Shown here: piece after piece, positions 23,493 to 36,560 of the stretch
How positions within the stretch are numbered: the stretch's first letter is position 1
Layout of the letters: each line of letters starts with the position of its first letter
NCBI GenBank assembly: GCA_015227615.1
Contig: JAALGZ010000016.1
Span: 682,001-746,000, forward strand
Length of the DNA stretch: 64,000 nt
Direction: 5' to 3'
Origin: Labyrinthula sp. Ha
Lineage: Eukaryota > Sar > Bigyra > Labyrinthulida > Labyrinthulaceae
The notes under the pieces: generated by a model
Seen by the model: only the letters and a program-made list of their open reading frames with translations
Told to the model about the DNA's origin: nothing
Databases searched by the model: none
Translations under genes and position numbers: made by a program

Positions 23493-25122
23493 CAGGCTTA
23501 TAAAAGGAGTTTAGTTATGCTGAAAACTTAATAAATAGAAATATATTTTTTAGTTTATAAGCGGTAAATGGTATAATTATAGCTATCGAGTATTAACTCA
23601 AGTATTTTCTTTAGTGGGAAATTTCTCGAAGTGTAAATTTTTACTCTTATCTTAGTATTCTATTGAAGTATTGTATATCCTGATTTAACAAATCTGATGA
23701 TTTTGTAAGCGTACAACGAATTGACTTTTTCTAGTTTTTTCATATTCTTTGCTTAATGTCGCTTCGATCCATCTAAGTCCTTACATAGCGGTATTCATTG
23801 GAGTTTGCCTTTTCTAATTCTCTCTCTTAGTGTCTGAACATTATCAAAACCTTTTTTTGTGCAGAACAAGTTGCTTTATTTTTTCATGTAGAGATTAAAC
23901 GTTTTACTCTTCAAGTTTTTAAGAAGCAAAGTACTCGCAAAAATGGAAATGATAATTTGATGCAAAAGTTTGAATCAGCAACAGTGGTTTAATTTCAGAA
24001 AAAACAAACTTTTCTCATATTTTATTAGTACATTCATCATTTTCAGGGTAATAGTGAACAGACTAGCTCATGTGATAGTGCATAGTCTAGTTGCAAAAAA
24101 TATAATTTTGCAATAATGCAAAGAAAACTTTGATTTCTATTTAGAATTGGATTTTCTAGATGGTCTAGCTATTAGAGGAGATTGACATTTCTTGCACGAT
24201 CTTTAAAAACTACGGGTCTTAGCGATGAATTTACACTTAAAAATCATGCTAAAGTGAAGGTAAAACAATCAAAATAACTTTTTTGAAGTAGATCAGCGGT
24301 AACCTGATCTGTTGGAGCTATGGTCATTGTTTATTGTCTGCTTCCACACTAATTATAAAGAGCCAAGCAAGGTCATTGAGATTTAGAACATTCAAGCTGT
24401 CTTCGCTTCAAGAACATAGAAAAAGATGTGTGATTTGATATGAGTGTTTCGGTGGACTGTAATCTCGCTTCCGATAGGTCACTATTAGGGCTATGTTTAT
24501 ATAACAAGGTCGATGCTATTTCACACAGCCAGTGCTAATGAAGTTGCCATAGCGCATAGGTCGTGCTTGCGCAAGGGTACATGCTCTGATCGAGATAGTG
24601 TAAATTGCTAACCCATAAGAGATGTTACTTTTCATTTAGTTGGTTGTTCTGCAGTTTCTTACATTCGGTGATGTAGTTTATCAGACTCCTGAAAGCCTTG
24701 TTCGGAATCACCACTAACGAAAATATGTTTCTTCCAAAAGTTAATTTTCTATCTTGATCGCTGGCGGGTTCAATTAAGAATTATAAATACACTAGATTTT
24801 AAACGTAGCGTAAATATAAGGTAGCGAGTAGTTTAATGTTGTTAAAAAATATACATATATTGTTTCCATGTACACTAGTAAAACAACTTCGCATATTTCT
24901 ACGAGTCCTAGATAAATGTATACTGAATTAAAGTTGTGGCATCTATGTTTTGGTATTACATAGCTTTCAGTACGGTACTTATTTGATGCTTAACATACGG
25001 CGAAGGTACCACAGCAAGTTTGAAACCAACTGTAGCGTGGAAAGTTTTGACCTCCAACCTAAATTTATAGGAAGATTGTAACGAAGACTACTCTCTGTTA
25101 TGAAAAGGATAAATATAGTTAG

Positions 25123-25294
25123 AACCTACTTTGAAATTTTATTTCTTCTGGCATTTAGCTAAGCCTATGAGAATAAATAGAATATGCATATTTGTGGTTG
25201 GTTGCATATATATTATTCAGTATTGGAACCCTAAACAATAGAAGAAACATGCAAATGAACTTAAAATTTCTTTTATATTTCATTTGAAATACAT
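25123..25294 (+). repeat. Dispersed repeat, copy 1
   Basis: By hand, 118 of 172 positions match 30426-30597 without a single gap. The best block (82-90 nt in) includes GAATAT, CATATTT and GGTT followed by CATATATA. Similarity fades upstream and downstream. No frame is open in both copies. Confidence 0.7.
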
Positions 25295-26241
25295 CATGTA
25301 AATCAGAAGATAATGGTTTGTAACTCTACAATAGATATTCCTATCATGAGCCAGGTCATAGCAACAGAAATCTCTTACCAAATAAATGTTTCAATTTAAC
25401 AGTTACTAAATCGTTTCCCTTACCTGTTGAAGAAGCAATGGGATAAAAACTTCTGCTCTTGTCCCTTGTTCTGTTTAAAAGATCATATTAGTGTTATAAT
25501 CCACCCTCCTTTGGGAAGACCTGAAGTTACCTTTTGATTCAACTGAAGAGAGATTTATATTGAACCTCGTGTTTGAATAAGTCCTCTCGGCTTTTCGCTT
25601 CTTGAATATTTCTTTTTCTACCAAATAAAATGTCTAGTGTAAATTCAACCCCCCTAGTTTCAATTTTATGCAACGTTTCTATTGGGATAAAGTGCAACCA
25701 GGACTTTCGTTCAGTGAGTGTACTTGAAGGGTTATACACGGCGTATTATGCCGCGGCATAAACCCTATTCCAATTATTCGTTCAATATTTTTTGTCTCTT
25801 TAAAAATTACAATGGGCCAATCATTCTTCCATTTGCAAGCAATAACAGTATGACAAGGTGAAGAGAAGCAACCCAGTTGATGTGAAAAATTGTAAGGTTT
25901 ATTTGCCTATAATGAACAGTGATCATTGAAAAAAATTATCCAAACCACTCCTGTTGCTTTCATTTTTGTCATACATATATTTCTTTCCTGTAATCACACT
26001 CTCCAGTTAAATATTTCTCATTGAAGAGCTAGACTTAAGGAACCAGCGAGTGAATAGTATAAGAACAAGGGAAGTTAACATTAATTAACTATTAGTAACA
26101 GTACATATGCGAGGAAAGCATAAATTGTCATGCTATGACACGTTATTCACGCAAAGTATTGCGATATGTGTGTACCATGTGAGTACCAACTGTACTATAT
26201 ATTCATGCTATAGAAACTAGCTGTATACTTGTCATAAATAA

Positions 26242-26436
26242 ACCGTTGACATAAGTTCTATATATGTCATAAGTTAACTGTTAATACACAATAACCTTTA
26301 TCTGAAAAAACGTGCACAAGAGAAGACATTATTCGAATAATGTCTTTGCGTGTACACTAAATTTAATGAAATGAGATTCTTGAATTAAAGCTATTAACGG
26401 TTAAGTTGTCTGTTCTGGAAAGCTTATGTCAACGGT
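26242..26436. repeat. Inverted repeats, including a 24-bp perfect palindrome
   Basis: ACCGTTGACATAAG (26242-26255) recurs as its exact reverse complement at 26423-26436. Midway, 26323-26346 is a perfect 24-bp palindrome with half-site AAGACATTATTC. Its flanks (GTGCAC left, GTGTAC right) extend the symmetry imperfectly. Confidence 0.8.
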
Positions 26437-26527
26437 CCAATATTACAAGACCTCAGCCCTCAGTTTGTATAGCATAAGTATGCCACTCGGGGAAAGTACA
26501 CACATTGGTGTGCATTACATTTACATT

Positions 26528-26554
26528 GCGTGTATTGCGTGTATCTCGTGTATC
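26528..26554 (+). repeat. 9-bp tandem repeat, three units
   Basis: The units GCGTGTATT, GCGTGTATC and TCGTGTATC are followed by a partial fourth. It is a short microsatellite-like tract about 400 bp upstream of the next gene. Confidence 0.7.
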
Positions 26555-26899
26555 TCGGGTCGTTTCACGACAAAATATTCTATAATAATGAACCAGTTTC
26601 CATAAATACGGTAATGTCATATCAGCATAACTTTCTCGATAGTCTGTTCTAACGGATCAATTGAGTCATAACTTCTTACACATGGAACAAATGAAACTGG
26701 GAACCCCACTCAAACACTCCCGAAATTTCTCCTGCTATATTGAAACAATATAGAAAAAACAGCACAAAGAAAACAACTAAGAAAAAAAAAGCCAGTAACT
26801 TCTGTTTTTTTGGGTTTATATTCGTTAATACAAAAAAGTTTCTTCTAGAAATAAAGGAGATAAGAAAAGTGTACGATACACACTTTCTCGGTGTCAATA

Positions 26900-26942
26900 G
26901 TAAACAAAAACATACCAAAACTATAACTAACGCACAAAATAG
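26900..26942 (+). other. Candidate leader intron or acceptor before the acidic secreted protein
   Basis: GTAAAC at 26900, the branch-like CTAAC at 26927-26931 and AATAG at 26938-26942 lie 8 nt before the ATG at 26951. The acceptor half resembles those before the genes at 12992 and 36581. The donor is uncertain. Confidence 0.3.
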
Positions 26943-26950
26943 ATAAAAAC

Positions 26951-27787
26951 ATGAGAAACTTATTAGCATTTGCTTCCTTGGCTTTTTTTTCGCCTGTTCT
27001 AGGATCTGAAGTAACAGATGGACTTCAAAAGGTGAATCAGTTTGCAAAAACTGTGGTAAAGTATCCACTTAGACATCTTGAGACAGCAAGGTACCTGCAA
27101 GATGACCTTCCATTCGATTTACTTCCAGAAGAAATCATCGTTTGTATTGATCCATTGTTCAGTCAACAGCAGGCAGAGGTTGATCTAGCAGAAGTAATCA
27201 TTTGCATTAGAGATGCTGTAATTGAGATTGCAGAGCCTTGTTTAGGAAGATTTGTTGGATTCTGGGGTCCAATTAAGTGCTTGTTAACTCATTTGTTTAA
27301 TGAAGAGCTAATTGGGGAACTGCTTTCTGGAGCAAACGTTGATCCACTTGGTGAAATTGATGAAGCTGCATTTGCTCCGATTGAAGGAATCACAGAAGAA
27401 ATTTGTGTGGCAATTTTTGGTAATGCAACTGATCCTACACCAGTAGCTTGTTTGGCACTCTTTGACGCTGATGACTTTGAAGATTTCTTTGATGCTTTGG
27501 AAGACAGATTTGAAGATTTTCGTGAATGCAGATTCTTCACTAATCTTCTTGAAGATGTAGATGAATACGTTTTGGAAATCTTTGATGACGATGAACTTCC
27601 TTTGGACGAAATTTCAGAGGCGCTTGAAGATGGATTAATCAAAAACTTTGAGGAGTGCTCAGAATTTGATGATGGAGCATTAGCTGATACTTTGGAAACA
27701 GATTTTCTTGATTTCGCTGCAGCAAACACTCAACAAGTTACTCTATTTGCAACTTTTGTTGCTCTTGGTCTTCACTTTTTCCACTAA
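26951..27787 (+). CDS. Highly acidic secreted or GPI-type surface protein, unknown family
   Basis: The product has 278 residues. A signal peptide is clear at 1-18 (MRNLLAFASLAFFSPVLG). The mature protein is extremely rich in Asp and Glu, with runs such as DDEDELPLDE-like acidic helices, and has about ten Cys spread through the chain, suggesting a disulfide-stabilised helical domain. The last 15 residues are hydrophobic (VTLFATFVALGLHFF) after a small-residue stretch (DFAAANTQQ), the pattern of a GPI-anchor signal. I do not recognise a named domain. The gene is intronless with a TAA stop and lies convergent with eL18, 77 bp away. The upstream repeat-rich tract contains several YAACKG motifs. 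Confidence 0.75.
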   Translation: MRNLLAFASLAFFSPVLGSEVTDGLQKVNQFAKTVVKYPLRHLETARYLQDDLPFDLLPEEIIVCIDPLFSQQQAEVDLAEVIICIRDAVIEIAEPCLGRFVGFWGPIKCLLTHLFNEELIGELLSGANVDPLGEIDEAAFAPIEGITEEICVAIFGNATDPTPVACLALFDADDFEDFFDALEDRFEDFRECRFFTNLLEDVDEYVLEIFDDDELPLDEISEALEDGLIKNFEECSEFDDGALADTLETDFLDFAAANTQQVTLFATFVALGLHFFH

Positions 27788-27864
27788 GTGATTTATCCGT
27801 TAAGTGTCGATATTTCGGAATTTGGTTTTAACAGCAGTTAACTGTTAACGGTCATAAGATTTAT

Positions 27865-28437
27865 TTATCTTCTTAGTCTCGCTCTTTCAAATTTTCTTCC
27901 TTTGCTTCTTACTCTAGGTCTTGTATGACTTCCTTTTGAACCTGGATCTTTTCCAAAGTATCTTTCAGCTTTTCTTGCTTTTTTGTCTCCTCTCAATAAC
28001 AAACAATTTTGACCTTTTGGTGCTTTCATAGCAAGTTGATCAAAAGTTAAACAAGTTCCTCCATATTTCTCGATTCTTTTTCTTGCTTCTTCTGTGAATC
28101 TAAGTGCGCAGATTTCTCTTCCTTTCAACTGTTCAAGTTCACTTGGGAGTAAGGTTAAATCATTGGTGATGGTTGCAACTAAGCATGGAATTGTTTTTTC
28201 ACTTGTTCCTTCAGTCGAGTTTACTTTGTTAATAACCTTTTTCAAAGAAAGTGGCTGCATGTTTGTCCTGCTCATAAACAATCTCTTCAAAACCTTCGTA
28301 TTGAAGTCGGATTCTGCACGACGTGCAAGAAAACGATACAACTTTACTAGGAGTAGCAAATAGTTATTCTTTGACCTTGGTGCTTTACGATTCTTGTGCT
28401 TGGTCTTGCGCCCGCCAGCTCTTAAATCAATACCCAT
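27865..28437 (-). CDS. RPL18: 60S ribosomal protein eL18
   Basis: The product has 190 residues with signatures of eukaryotic eL18 along its full length: the N-terminus MGIDLRAGGRKTKHKN, LLVKLYRFLARRAES, VLKRLFMSRTNMQPLS, CLTFDQLAMKAPKG and the C-terminal RPRVRSKGRKFERARLRR. It is a structural component of the large cytosolic ribosomal subunit. The protein ends at the RAR-RR block without the short GYKN-type tail found in animals. The gene is intronless here with a TAA stop. The perfect palindrome GGCCATATGGCC (28499-28510), 62-73 bp upstream of the ATG, is a candidate promoter element. Confidence 0.96.
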   Translation of the reverse strand: MGIDLRAGGRKTKHKNRKAPRSKNNYLLLLVKLYRFLARRAESDFNTKVLKRLFMSRTNMQPLSLKKVINKVNSTEGTSEKTIPCLVATITNDLTLLPSELEQLKGREICALRFTEEARKRIEKYGGTCLTFDQLAMKAPKGQNCLLLRGDKKARKAERYFGKDPGSKGSHTRPRVRSKGRKFERARLRR

Positions 28438-28498
28438 TTGTTCTTATGTTTTTTTCGTTGGTTTGCTTTGGATGACCGATTCTGACACTGCAAGTTGG

Positions 28499-28510
28499 GG
28501 CCATATGGCC
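28499..28510. promoter_or_regulatory. Palindrome GGCCATATGGCC upstream of eL18
   Basis: A 12-bp perfect GC-bounded palindrome in otherwise AT-rich DNA, 62-73 bp from the eL18 start codon. The position suits a promoter-bound factor site. Function is inferred. Confidence 0.4.
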
Positions 28511-31500
28511 TAATAAGCATAATATGCCAAAATTTTTAAATGGAAACCAATGAAAAATCACAATGAAGAGTAAGGAGTAAAACCGTGGCAAGGGTACATC
28601 GACATGTTGTTTCATTTGTTTGTGATGATACTTTTTTTTCAAACTAGAGTCTCTGATATATTTTTGAAGATATTTCTAAAGAATCTGAAATTTTTTGCTT
28701 AGTTTTTAGCTTTCATTCTGAGAACCAGTTGTCCTTGGAAACTCTACTTCACAGAGACAATACTTCAACTTAGGCAGCTAATAAAGCAAAAAAAAATAAA
28801 AAAATGTTTATAAAATTGAATTATGCACTGTATTTCCTAAAGCCAAGTGCTGGACTACAAGTTGTCATTCCTGACATGTGCACCAAATTTCTAAGGATGA
28901 GATGAAAATTTTCTACTTTCTTGTAGGAATTTAAATGTATTATTACTTCTATGCTCAGGTATCTCCGATAGTTTCTCTTTCTGAGATTTTATTGCGAAAA
29001 TTTTTGCTCTTGTTACATTCTGCAATTTTCTAAACTTTACAATAGTGTCTTACTTAGAAGAAGTCGTTTTTTCTAACCAGAAACAAGGCAACTATTCAAG
29101 TTAAAATAAAAATGTAGAAACTTCTCCCCAGTGAGGGTTTATTAAACTAGTTAGCATCAAATGTCTAACTGCTTTTCTACGTGACGTGAAAAACAATCTC
29201 TTGAGTATTAACTATTAACCCAATTAGGATAAAAATTTCAAAGTACATTGCAAGATATAAAGTGCGAAATCTTTAGTTCAGAAAATCTCTTGGCTTCTAA
29301 AAGCAAATTTTTCTTAAGCTCTACTGCTTCCTTAGAACACGAATCTATTTCAAGTTAATACAGCAGTGTTTAACCTTTGTAAAAGTTATCCCTCAAGAAT
29401 TATGTATTAAGTACTAACCCAAAAGTCAACTGAGTACTTTCTCAACAAATCAAATTAGCTGAAAACTTCAAATGAACACCTTCCATTATTGTTTATTTTC
29501 CCGAAGTAAGTACCTTTCTGTTTTATTTGAACTAGATCCTACTTTGTTCCAGTCGCAGCTAACATATAGGCCTCATTCTCATGTTTCATAATGTAAATGA
29601 GATTTACCTTCATTCTTTTAGCTAAATGGCAAGCAAACTTGGAATGAATATGCGGATACTTCGATCATCCAGATACGTATCCATTTCAGACCATCTTTAA
29701 TGCGCTTTGACAATGACAACTTGTTCCATTTAAACTGTTTACTTATATATAATTTTTTCAAAGTCAAGTTAAAAAGAGCTTGAGTATATGAATATCTAAA
29801 AAGCCTTAAAACACTGCATGATTACAAAACTGCGAGCATTTATTTCGGAAGGATGAGTCTGCCTAAAGAAGTTGACAATAGTTATATTATGGAGTCTTAG
29901 TTTCCTGATAAAACAAGTTTAAATGCAAGCTTTATTTAATCATTCCACGGCATTGATGATGAAAACTCTTTAGTTGATAACATAACAACATGACCATGAG
30001 CTTAATGTAGTTTATGGTATCATAACTGAAAAAGAATAGGGAAAACATTCTATTTTATCTCTTTGCTTTTTCTTTTGTGTTCGATATACATGGAGCTGAC
30101 TTCTTAACTTTGATCCTTTCTGATTTCATTAATTCAAACAAATGGGGACATGCTATAAAACTATTTGAGAATATCTTACTTTTTGAATGAATTCAGTTTT
30201 TCCTGTTGAGGGTGTTTAAAGAATATTTTATATATCGTCATCATTTTTAGTAAGTACTCCAGTGCCAGGTTATACATATTATCTACACTAGTAATAAATA
30301 TTTGTAAACTTCTAACAGAGACAGAATGTAATTCAACTACCTCAAAGTGTAACCTATTCTAGATTTCATTAATTTCAAAAATGCTAAAAAAAAATATAGT
30401 GATGTAGAAAGAAAAATCTAGCTAGGTCCTACTTTAGCACGTTTTCTTTTCTGACTTTCACCGAACCGTATGATAATAAACAGAATATACATATTTTTGG
30501 TCGGTTACATATATAATCTTTTGTTAAGAAAGCTCTAAGCAATGAAGAAATACAATAATAAATTTACAAGTTCTTTCATATTACACTAAAAGTACATAAA
30601 GCTTCTCAATTTTCTGCTTCTTCTATGTGCTTTCTCTGGAAAGGCACAACCAAAATATGATCCACAAGCTGTTAAGCTTATATTATTACGCTGATATAGT
30701 CAGTTTTTCAGCGATCGAGCCTGCAGTAGCGTAGAGCCGTTTGCCATGCCACTCAAATGTTAATATATGTTCATTGATGTTAGAACAACATGTATTAGAT
30801 TTAAGGCTAGGGCTAACTGATGTGTGGATGTATTAATTTTGAGAAGCTCGGTAGTAAACTTTACTAGCTACAACTTTGGACAACATCACTTAATACTTTT
30901 TACTACATTGAGCATGGATTAAAGCGAAAACTGCTTTTTCATAGTAGTGCGAAGTTATATTACAATAAATACTGCATCAAGAACTTAGAGGTTATCGTTG
31001 CCTCAAGCTTAATCTTCAGCATTACTCATATGGTTGCCCTGTTTCCTGAGTCTAATCTGAATTTCATGATTACACTAGCAGCCTCATTTATTGTAGACAA
31101 TAGCATCGGTTTGCAGCAACATGGTGTGTTGTACCTCCATCTATGATACCTCTAATATGGTATCACCCGAAGCTCTCGACGATTTATATCATTCAGTTTT
31201 CACTGCCAATAAGGCTTGAAAATAGAGATTACTATTTCTTGGCAATGGAAAACCTAGAATCCTTTCAATCTGTCTCAGCAAATAACATCTGATTTATCTG
31301 TGACTTTCTAACAGATTACATACATCTAGTTTCATCATGGTTACTACGACTTTTTGCAGGCTCTGTGATTCTTCTTAAAGCTTTCCATTCTTGATTTTTC
31401 TCAAGAAAATTCTGATTTGGATTATTAGTACTAAATTTCGAAATAACAGGAGGCTGCGATGGCAACAGCAACCAAGGGTAATATACGAAACCGGGAAAAG

Positions 31501-34500
31501 CCATAAGTAAAGCTAATATAAGATAACACCAACTAAAAAATAAAACCGAAAACAGTTCAGAATATTAGCTGATAAGCAAGAACAGTATAATAGGTAATTG
31601 AATTGTCCGTATTGAATAAACGCTCACTTTTTTTGCAGATTAGAACAATGCTGAGAATTGGCAGAACCGCAAAAACTCGTCTTCAGTAAAAATGACGATA
31701 TGAAATCCAAACTCTAAGATCTTGATGCCATTACATGGGCCCTGCTAATCGTAATATTGAATAATGAAAGTAACTGAAGAACTTACAGTATATTTAGATC
31801 AGAGAAAAAAATGAAATGTTATAGGCCCACACCTGAGTAAGTCCTAGAGCCATTATGACAATGTCAGGAAAATCGATTGCAAATTAATTAACTATGACCT
31901 GTCTGTGGTTTCTATTGATGAAAAAAGTTAAAACTATTCTTTAAACACTTTATTGCTTGCAATATTACAGATTTCTTAATTTTATCTAAACCCTAAACTA
32001 CTACCAATTTTTTAGCAAAATGTAGTTATTTGTTCCTGTTTAATACCATTTCTAACACTAGGTAATCTTTTTGAGAGTTACATGCTTTTCCATTTGTTAT
32101 ACTCTATGGTAGAAATAGCTACTATAACGGGAGTTTAGTTCCAATCCCCAAATCAATCTCACACTAGAGCAAGAGGAGGTGAAGATCTTTAGTAATGCAT
32201 ACGGAAATTGGCAATATTTGTTAGGATTGTAACAACCTTGACATGTAATTATCAACTCATTCTATGGACAAGAAGAAAGATTGTTAAGATATTAAAGTGA
32301 GTGTGACTCCAGAATAACTTATCGGAAGCAGCTGAAGCTGTTTAGAGCAAAAATAAAATACTTAACAGCGCACAGGAAATTTAGCACCATTTAAGCTACA
32401 TGGCAATAACCTTGCTGCAATCGAATCAAAATATAATATGAAACCAATCTAGCACATTGGATCTTGGACTCAGGCTCAACTCCACAATTTTTTTTTGTGC
32501 TAGTGTTGATGTGTGTTATTGACAATATCAAGTCACCGAAGCTGTTCAACTATGTGTTTTTAAAGAAGTCATAACCTTGCGTCTTAGTACGGGTGCCAGA
32601 TTGACAGAGAGAAAATCCATTGTGTTTCATAATTAGCTAATTTTGCCATTTTCAGAGATTTAGGAATAGATCATCAAATATTCAGGAATGTAAATTATTC
32701 TTACCAAAACCTCGATGAAACTTAATCAAGTATTTCCATATCATAATAATTTGTCTGCTTCGTAAATATAAGATCTGGAAATCTACTAAATTCAGCCCAT
32801 AATGTTACTGCTACGACACATTAGTAAAAAAACAAAAAAATATATATGTTTAAATTAATTGAGCTATACATACAAAATGCTTTTTTAACTTAAGTATTTG
32901 TTGATAATCGTATTACTCCTTACAAAGCAGCGAACGACAATACCTCAAAATCTAAAAGTATTTAAAAAACAAAATCTTATTGGACAAGCTTGGGGCTCAA
33001 CTTGAAAAGTATTATTGATTTGAATCAGTTGAAGTTCCTGAGAACTTAATACACATGTGTTTGAAACCGATTTGCTTGGTTTCAAGTTAAAATAACGGTG
33101 CAGATCTCTATAACCTCACAGTAGACCCGTCACACTAAGCACACGGGCTTCCTGTCTTTGATTACTTTCGCTTTGCTTTCACCTACTCCTGTATCGCTTT
33201 AATTAATATTTCATTTTTCACAATTTTTGTTGGTTGAATAATCTGGGATTTAAAATTGAAATTTTGGCAAATTTGGCATTTAATACTACAACGTGCATGT
33301 GTGTCAATACCACACTGAATAAGTGTTTTTATCCATGAGAATAAGTTTTGGTTTGTTTTCCTTGAAGAAATTGCGTGGAGATATTTATGTTAAATGAATC
33401 ATCTCTAACAACGTATCCTTCAGAGGTTTCCTACGTATATTGCTCCTACATTTCTGGACTCAACATTGTGGAAGCATACAAAATGAAAACATTGCTAATA
33501 GTGGCTGAGTAAATCAATAACACCATATGGCAACATAAGTTTAACAATTTTACATCTGCTTTGTAAATATACTCATTCTAGGAAAACATGCTTCTAAGAA
33601 TTATAGATATAACACAAACCATGGCTCTCAATGATGCTTTGAAAAGTATCAGGGAGTTCTGCGTTTTTTGCAATTTTTCATGAGAAATACGTTGAGAAAT
33701 CTGCAACAGGATGCTGTGAAAGAGTTTGATGAGTTTTATCAAACCCGTAGAATTTCATGGTTAATTTCAAACAGAACTTCTTAAGCAAAATTTCGAACAC
33801 TTTTCTAGGTATTTCTAAATCATCTACACAATTTTTCAATGATTTCTGCAACTTATCTCTATTGAATGCTCGGTAAATTCTCAATCAATTCAGAAAAAAC
33901 GCTCGAATATTGTTGAAAGGGTTGAATGAGACAGTCTGTAAATAAGTCGATACATCTTTATCAAACTCTCTTTGAAATTGAAAAATTTTAAAAGAATTTG
34001 GTTTCCAAAATGAGTGGACGATTTCTATTTCAGCCTTATTTTAGTGGTGGGACCAAACTTGTATACCACTTTGTCTTTGTAAGTAACGAACTCTATTTAT
34101 GCGCCATATGCCCTTCTTCTCAGTAAAATACTAATCACTTCTCAGTTCTCACGTGAGCTGTTTTGGAGAGTTCTCGGTTATTCATAGTAATTGGAGATAT
34201 GCCGGAAAATTCGATTGAAATGAAAGTGAGAAACCACATTCAACCGCTGCGTTTGAATAACTGTACGAACTTGTGGGACTTGATAATAATAACTAAAATC
34301 CAAGATCGATGCGCAGAGTTATATTTCTTACTTCTGTAAACCTTTTTTAATCTATGAAAGTTTCCTCAAAGACACATACATCTTCATGAAACGCTGCTTT
34401 CTATGACATCTTAACAGTAAGACTTGAAGTTTCATGCTCCAAAATCATACAAGCATATAGTTTTACTCTTCTGTGTCGCACGAGATTTTCACTTTTTGCT

Positions 34501-36560
34501 GAATGAAGTCATCTGGCTCATCTTTCAAGGAAGCTTGTGAAGTCCTCTAGTTTCACAAAAAATCTAGAAGTGAACTAATTAAGAAACAATAATTATTTAG
34601 GGTTATGCGAACTTATTCAGCTGGACATTCACTTCCATTCCAAGATGTTAATAACATCACATACAACCATTTATCCCAGAAGTAGAACACCTCTTTATCC
34701 TCTAGCTATGCATAATTTTACAGGATTTTTTCCGGCTATAATTGTGGCATCCACAAAAAAGGTCCTTATTAGTGTCGTTTCAACTTTTTCTGGAATGTAC
34801 TGTTAGCAAACTTGAGTAGACAACACATGATTGGCAACAGCTCTTCTCTTTAGTTTTTTATATTAACCAGAAATTGGTTAGAACAAAACTGTTGCCTTAA
34901 TTTCCGTTTGTAAAGCTGTCAAATAACTGTGGTAATAAATCGTTCTCCAACCCTTTAAGCAGGAAAAGGTGAATATTTAGACTCTCAAGTTGAGAGTCTG
35001 TTATGGAACAGTAACTCAGATTTGGCGATGGTAAGAATCAATTGATGTCCACCACGATGCTACTCGTTCCCGAATATAAGATTTTGTTTTCGTTCACTTA
35101 AACGGCAAAACTATGGTATTGAATTTTGAGGCTGCAAAGAAAAAAAAAGTGCCAAAAATTTTGGTAGCAGCTTTTTCCGAAATCTTAAGAGGACTCTGTT
35201 TTTTCTAGTGGAGCAAAAACTGTAAACCGTGCTGTATTCCATGAGGTGTCATTGGAAGGCTCATCAAGAGAGTCTCATGACACTAGTTGTATGTGTTTGA
35301 TCACAAGCAGTTTAGCTTAAATATTTTGTTTTTGTTACTTATATATATTCAACTGCATTTTTAAGAAATTAACTTAGATACTGTTCCCTGAAATTGGCTC
35401 TTCTACCGAAGTGGCAATTATAACTCCTCAAATTAGTTTTGGTGTATTAGAGCCTAAGTTCTATACTTTTTGTTCCGCTGCATGCAAAATCGACCCTTTT
35501 TGACAATTGTAAATTAGTGGCTGTACGACATTTGGAGCTGTAGGTTAAGTAAACATTTCCAGGTTTCTCTAACTGTAGACAGAAAATGATCTCAATCAAA
35601 ATCCTGTCAGTTTTATCCTGGGAAGAGCTTTCCTCAAAGGGAAAAACCCTTTGCGTGAAGATGCTGATGTTTAAACTCAGTGGTGCTATCCTTTAAAATT
35701 ACCGTAAGCGGGTTCCTGCATTGCATACAAGAATGAAGATGTAAAAACAGAGGTAAATAAATAACTAAAACACACTCTGGAAAAGATTAGTTGTTGCCTA
35801 TGTCTCTAGTGCAACTCCCATCCTCGGAGTTGTGTGTTTGCCTTGGTTTCGCTTAGTAAGAACACATTCTTAACCTTGACTGAAAAACTTCACTTCTCTC
35901 TTCCTTCAGAGACCAAGAACTATTAACTAGATTCTACCTCTATTTATTTATTACCTCATCAAATCTTCATTATTTCTTTTAAATATCCAATCCAAATATG
36001 GTGAAAGCCAATCTATATCGAATCGATGTAATCACTTCAGTGTATTTCTTGCTGTCTCAAAACTCATACTTGTTTCGGAACAGATGAGAAGTTTAAGATA
36101 TCATGATATGAAGAAAATATAATGTTAGTTTATCATTTAATAGAGTACCCATTTCCGATGATTGTTTCGTTATTGGTGTAGCTGATTAATCCGTTTGAAT
36201 TTCCCAAAATCAAGGACGAAAATTTAACCAGGAAATCGGCTGTAAATTAACCCGAATAAAGAATTACGAGGTACGTATCTCCCAGTGTCTAAAAAACCAA
36301 GGTAAACCTAATATTTCACAAAAAATCATGTTTCAAAATCACTTTGAACTGACTTAATTCATTTTCATTACCATTCAACCACTTTTTTACATCCAACTTT
36401 TCTTTTTCTTGGTGCGAAAAAGGGAAAACGGAAAAACAACAAACTGCTGTACATTTTCATAAGTGTTCGGGTTTTCTATGTGTTAAAACTCTTCCGTTCC
36501 TTCGATGTCGACCAGCCTGAATCTTTCCTAATCCAGGCTCTTTTCACTCTCGACAAAAAT
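28511..36560. other. 8-kb AT-rich spacer
   Basis: No gene is supported. It contains the second copy of the dispersed repeat (30426-30597). A 62-codon minus-strand ORF at 31504-31316 looks protein-like but is within chance expectation. The rest shows only A/T runs and short open stretches. Confidence 0.5.
30426..30597 (+). repeat. Dispersed repeat, copy 2
   Basis: Gap-free match to 25123-25294 at about 69% by hand count, on the same strand and 5.3 kb away. Confidence 0.7.

Larger units (their letters stand above)
23493..26899. other. AT-rich spacer with one dispersed repeat copy and a palindrome-rich tract
   Basis: No gene was seen. 25123-25294 is one copy of a dispersed repeat (see 30426). 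26240-26560 is dense in inverted and tandem repeats and lies upstream of the acidic secreted protein gene. Confidence 0.55.

Noticed and set aside
26676-27068. 130-codon minus-strand ORF over the start of the acidic protein gene
   Set aside because: Low-complexity Leu/Phe-rich shadow of T-rich sequence. The plus-strand gene with signal peptide is far better.
31316-31504. 62-codon minus-strand ORF with a hydrophobic start
   Set aside because: Length is within chance, with no family match and no supporting context. Several alternative frames look equally plausible.
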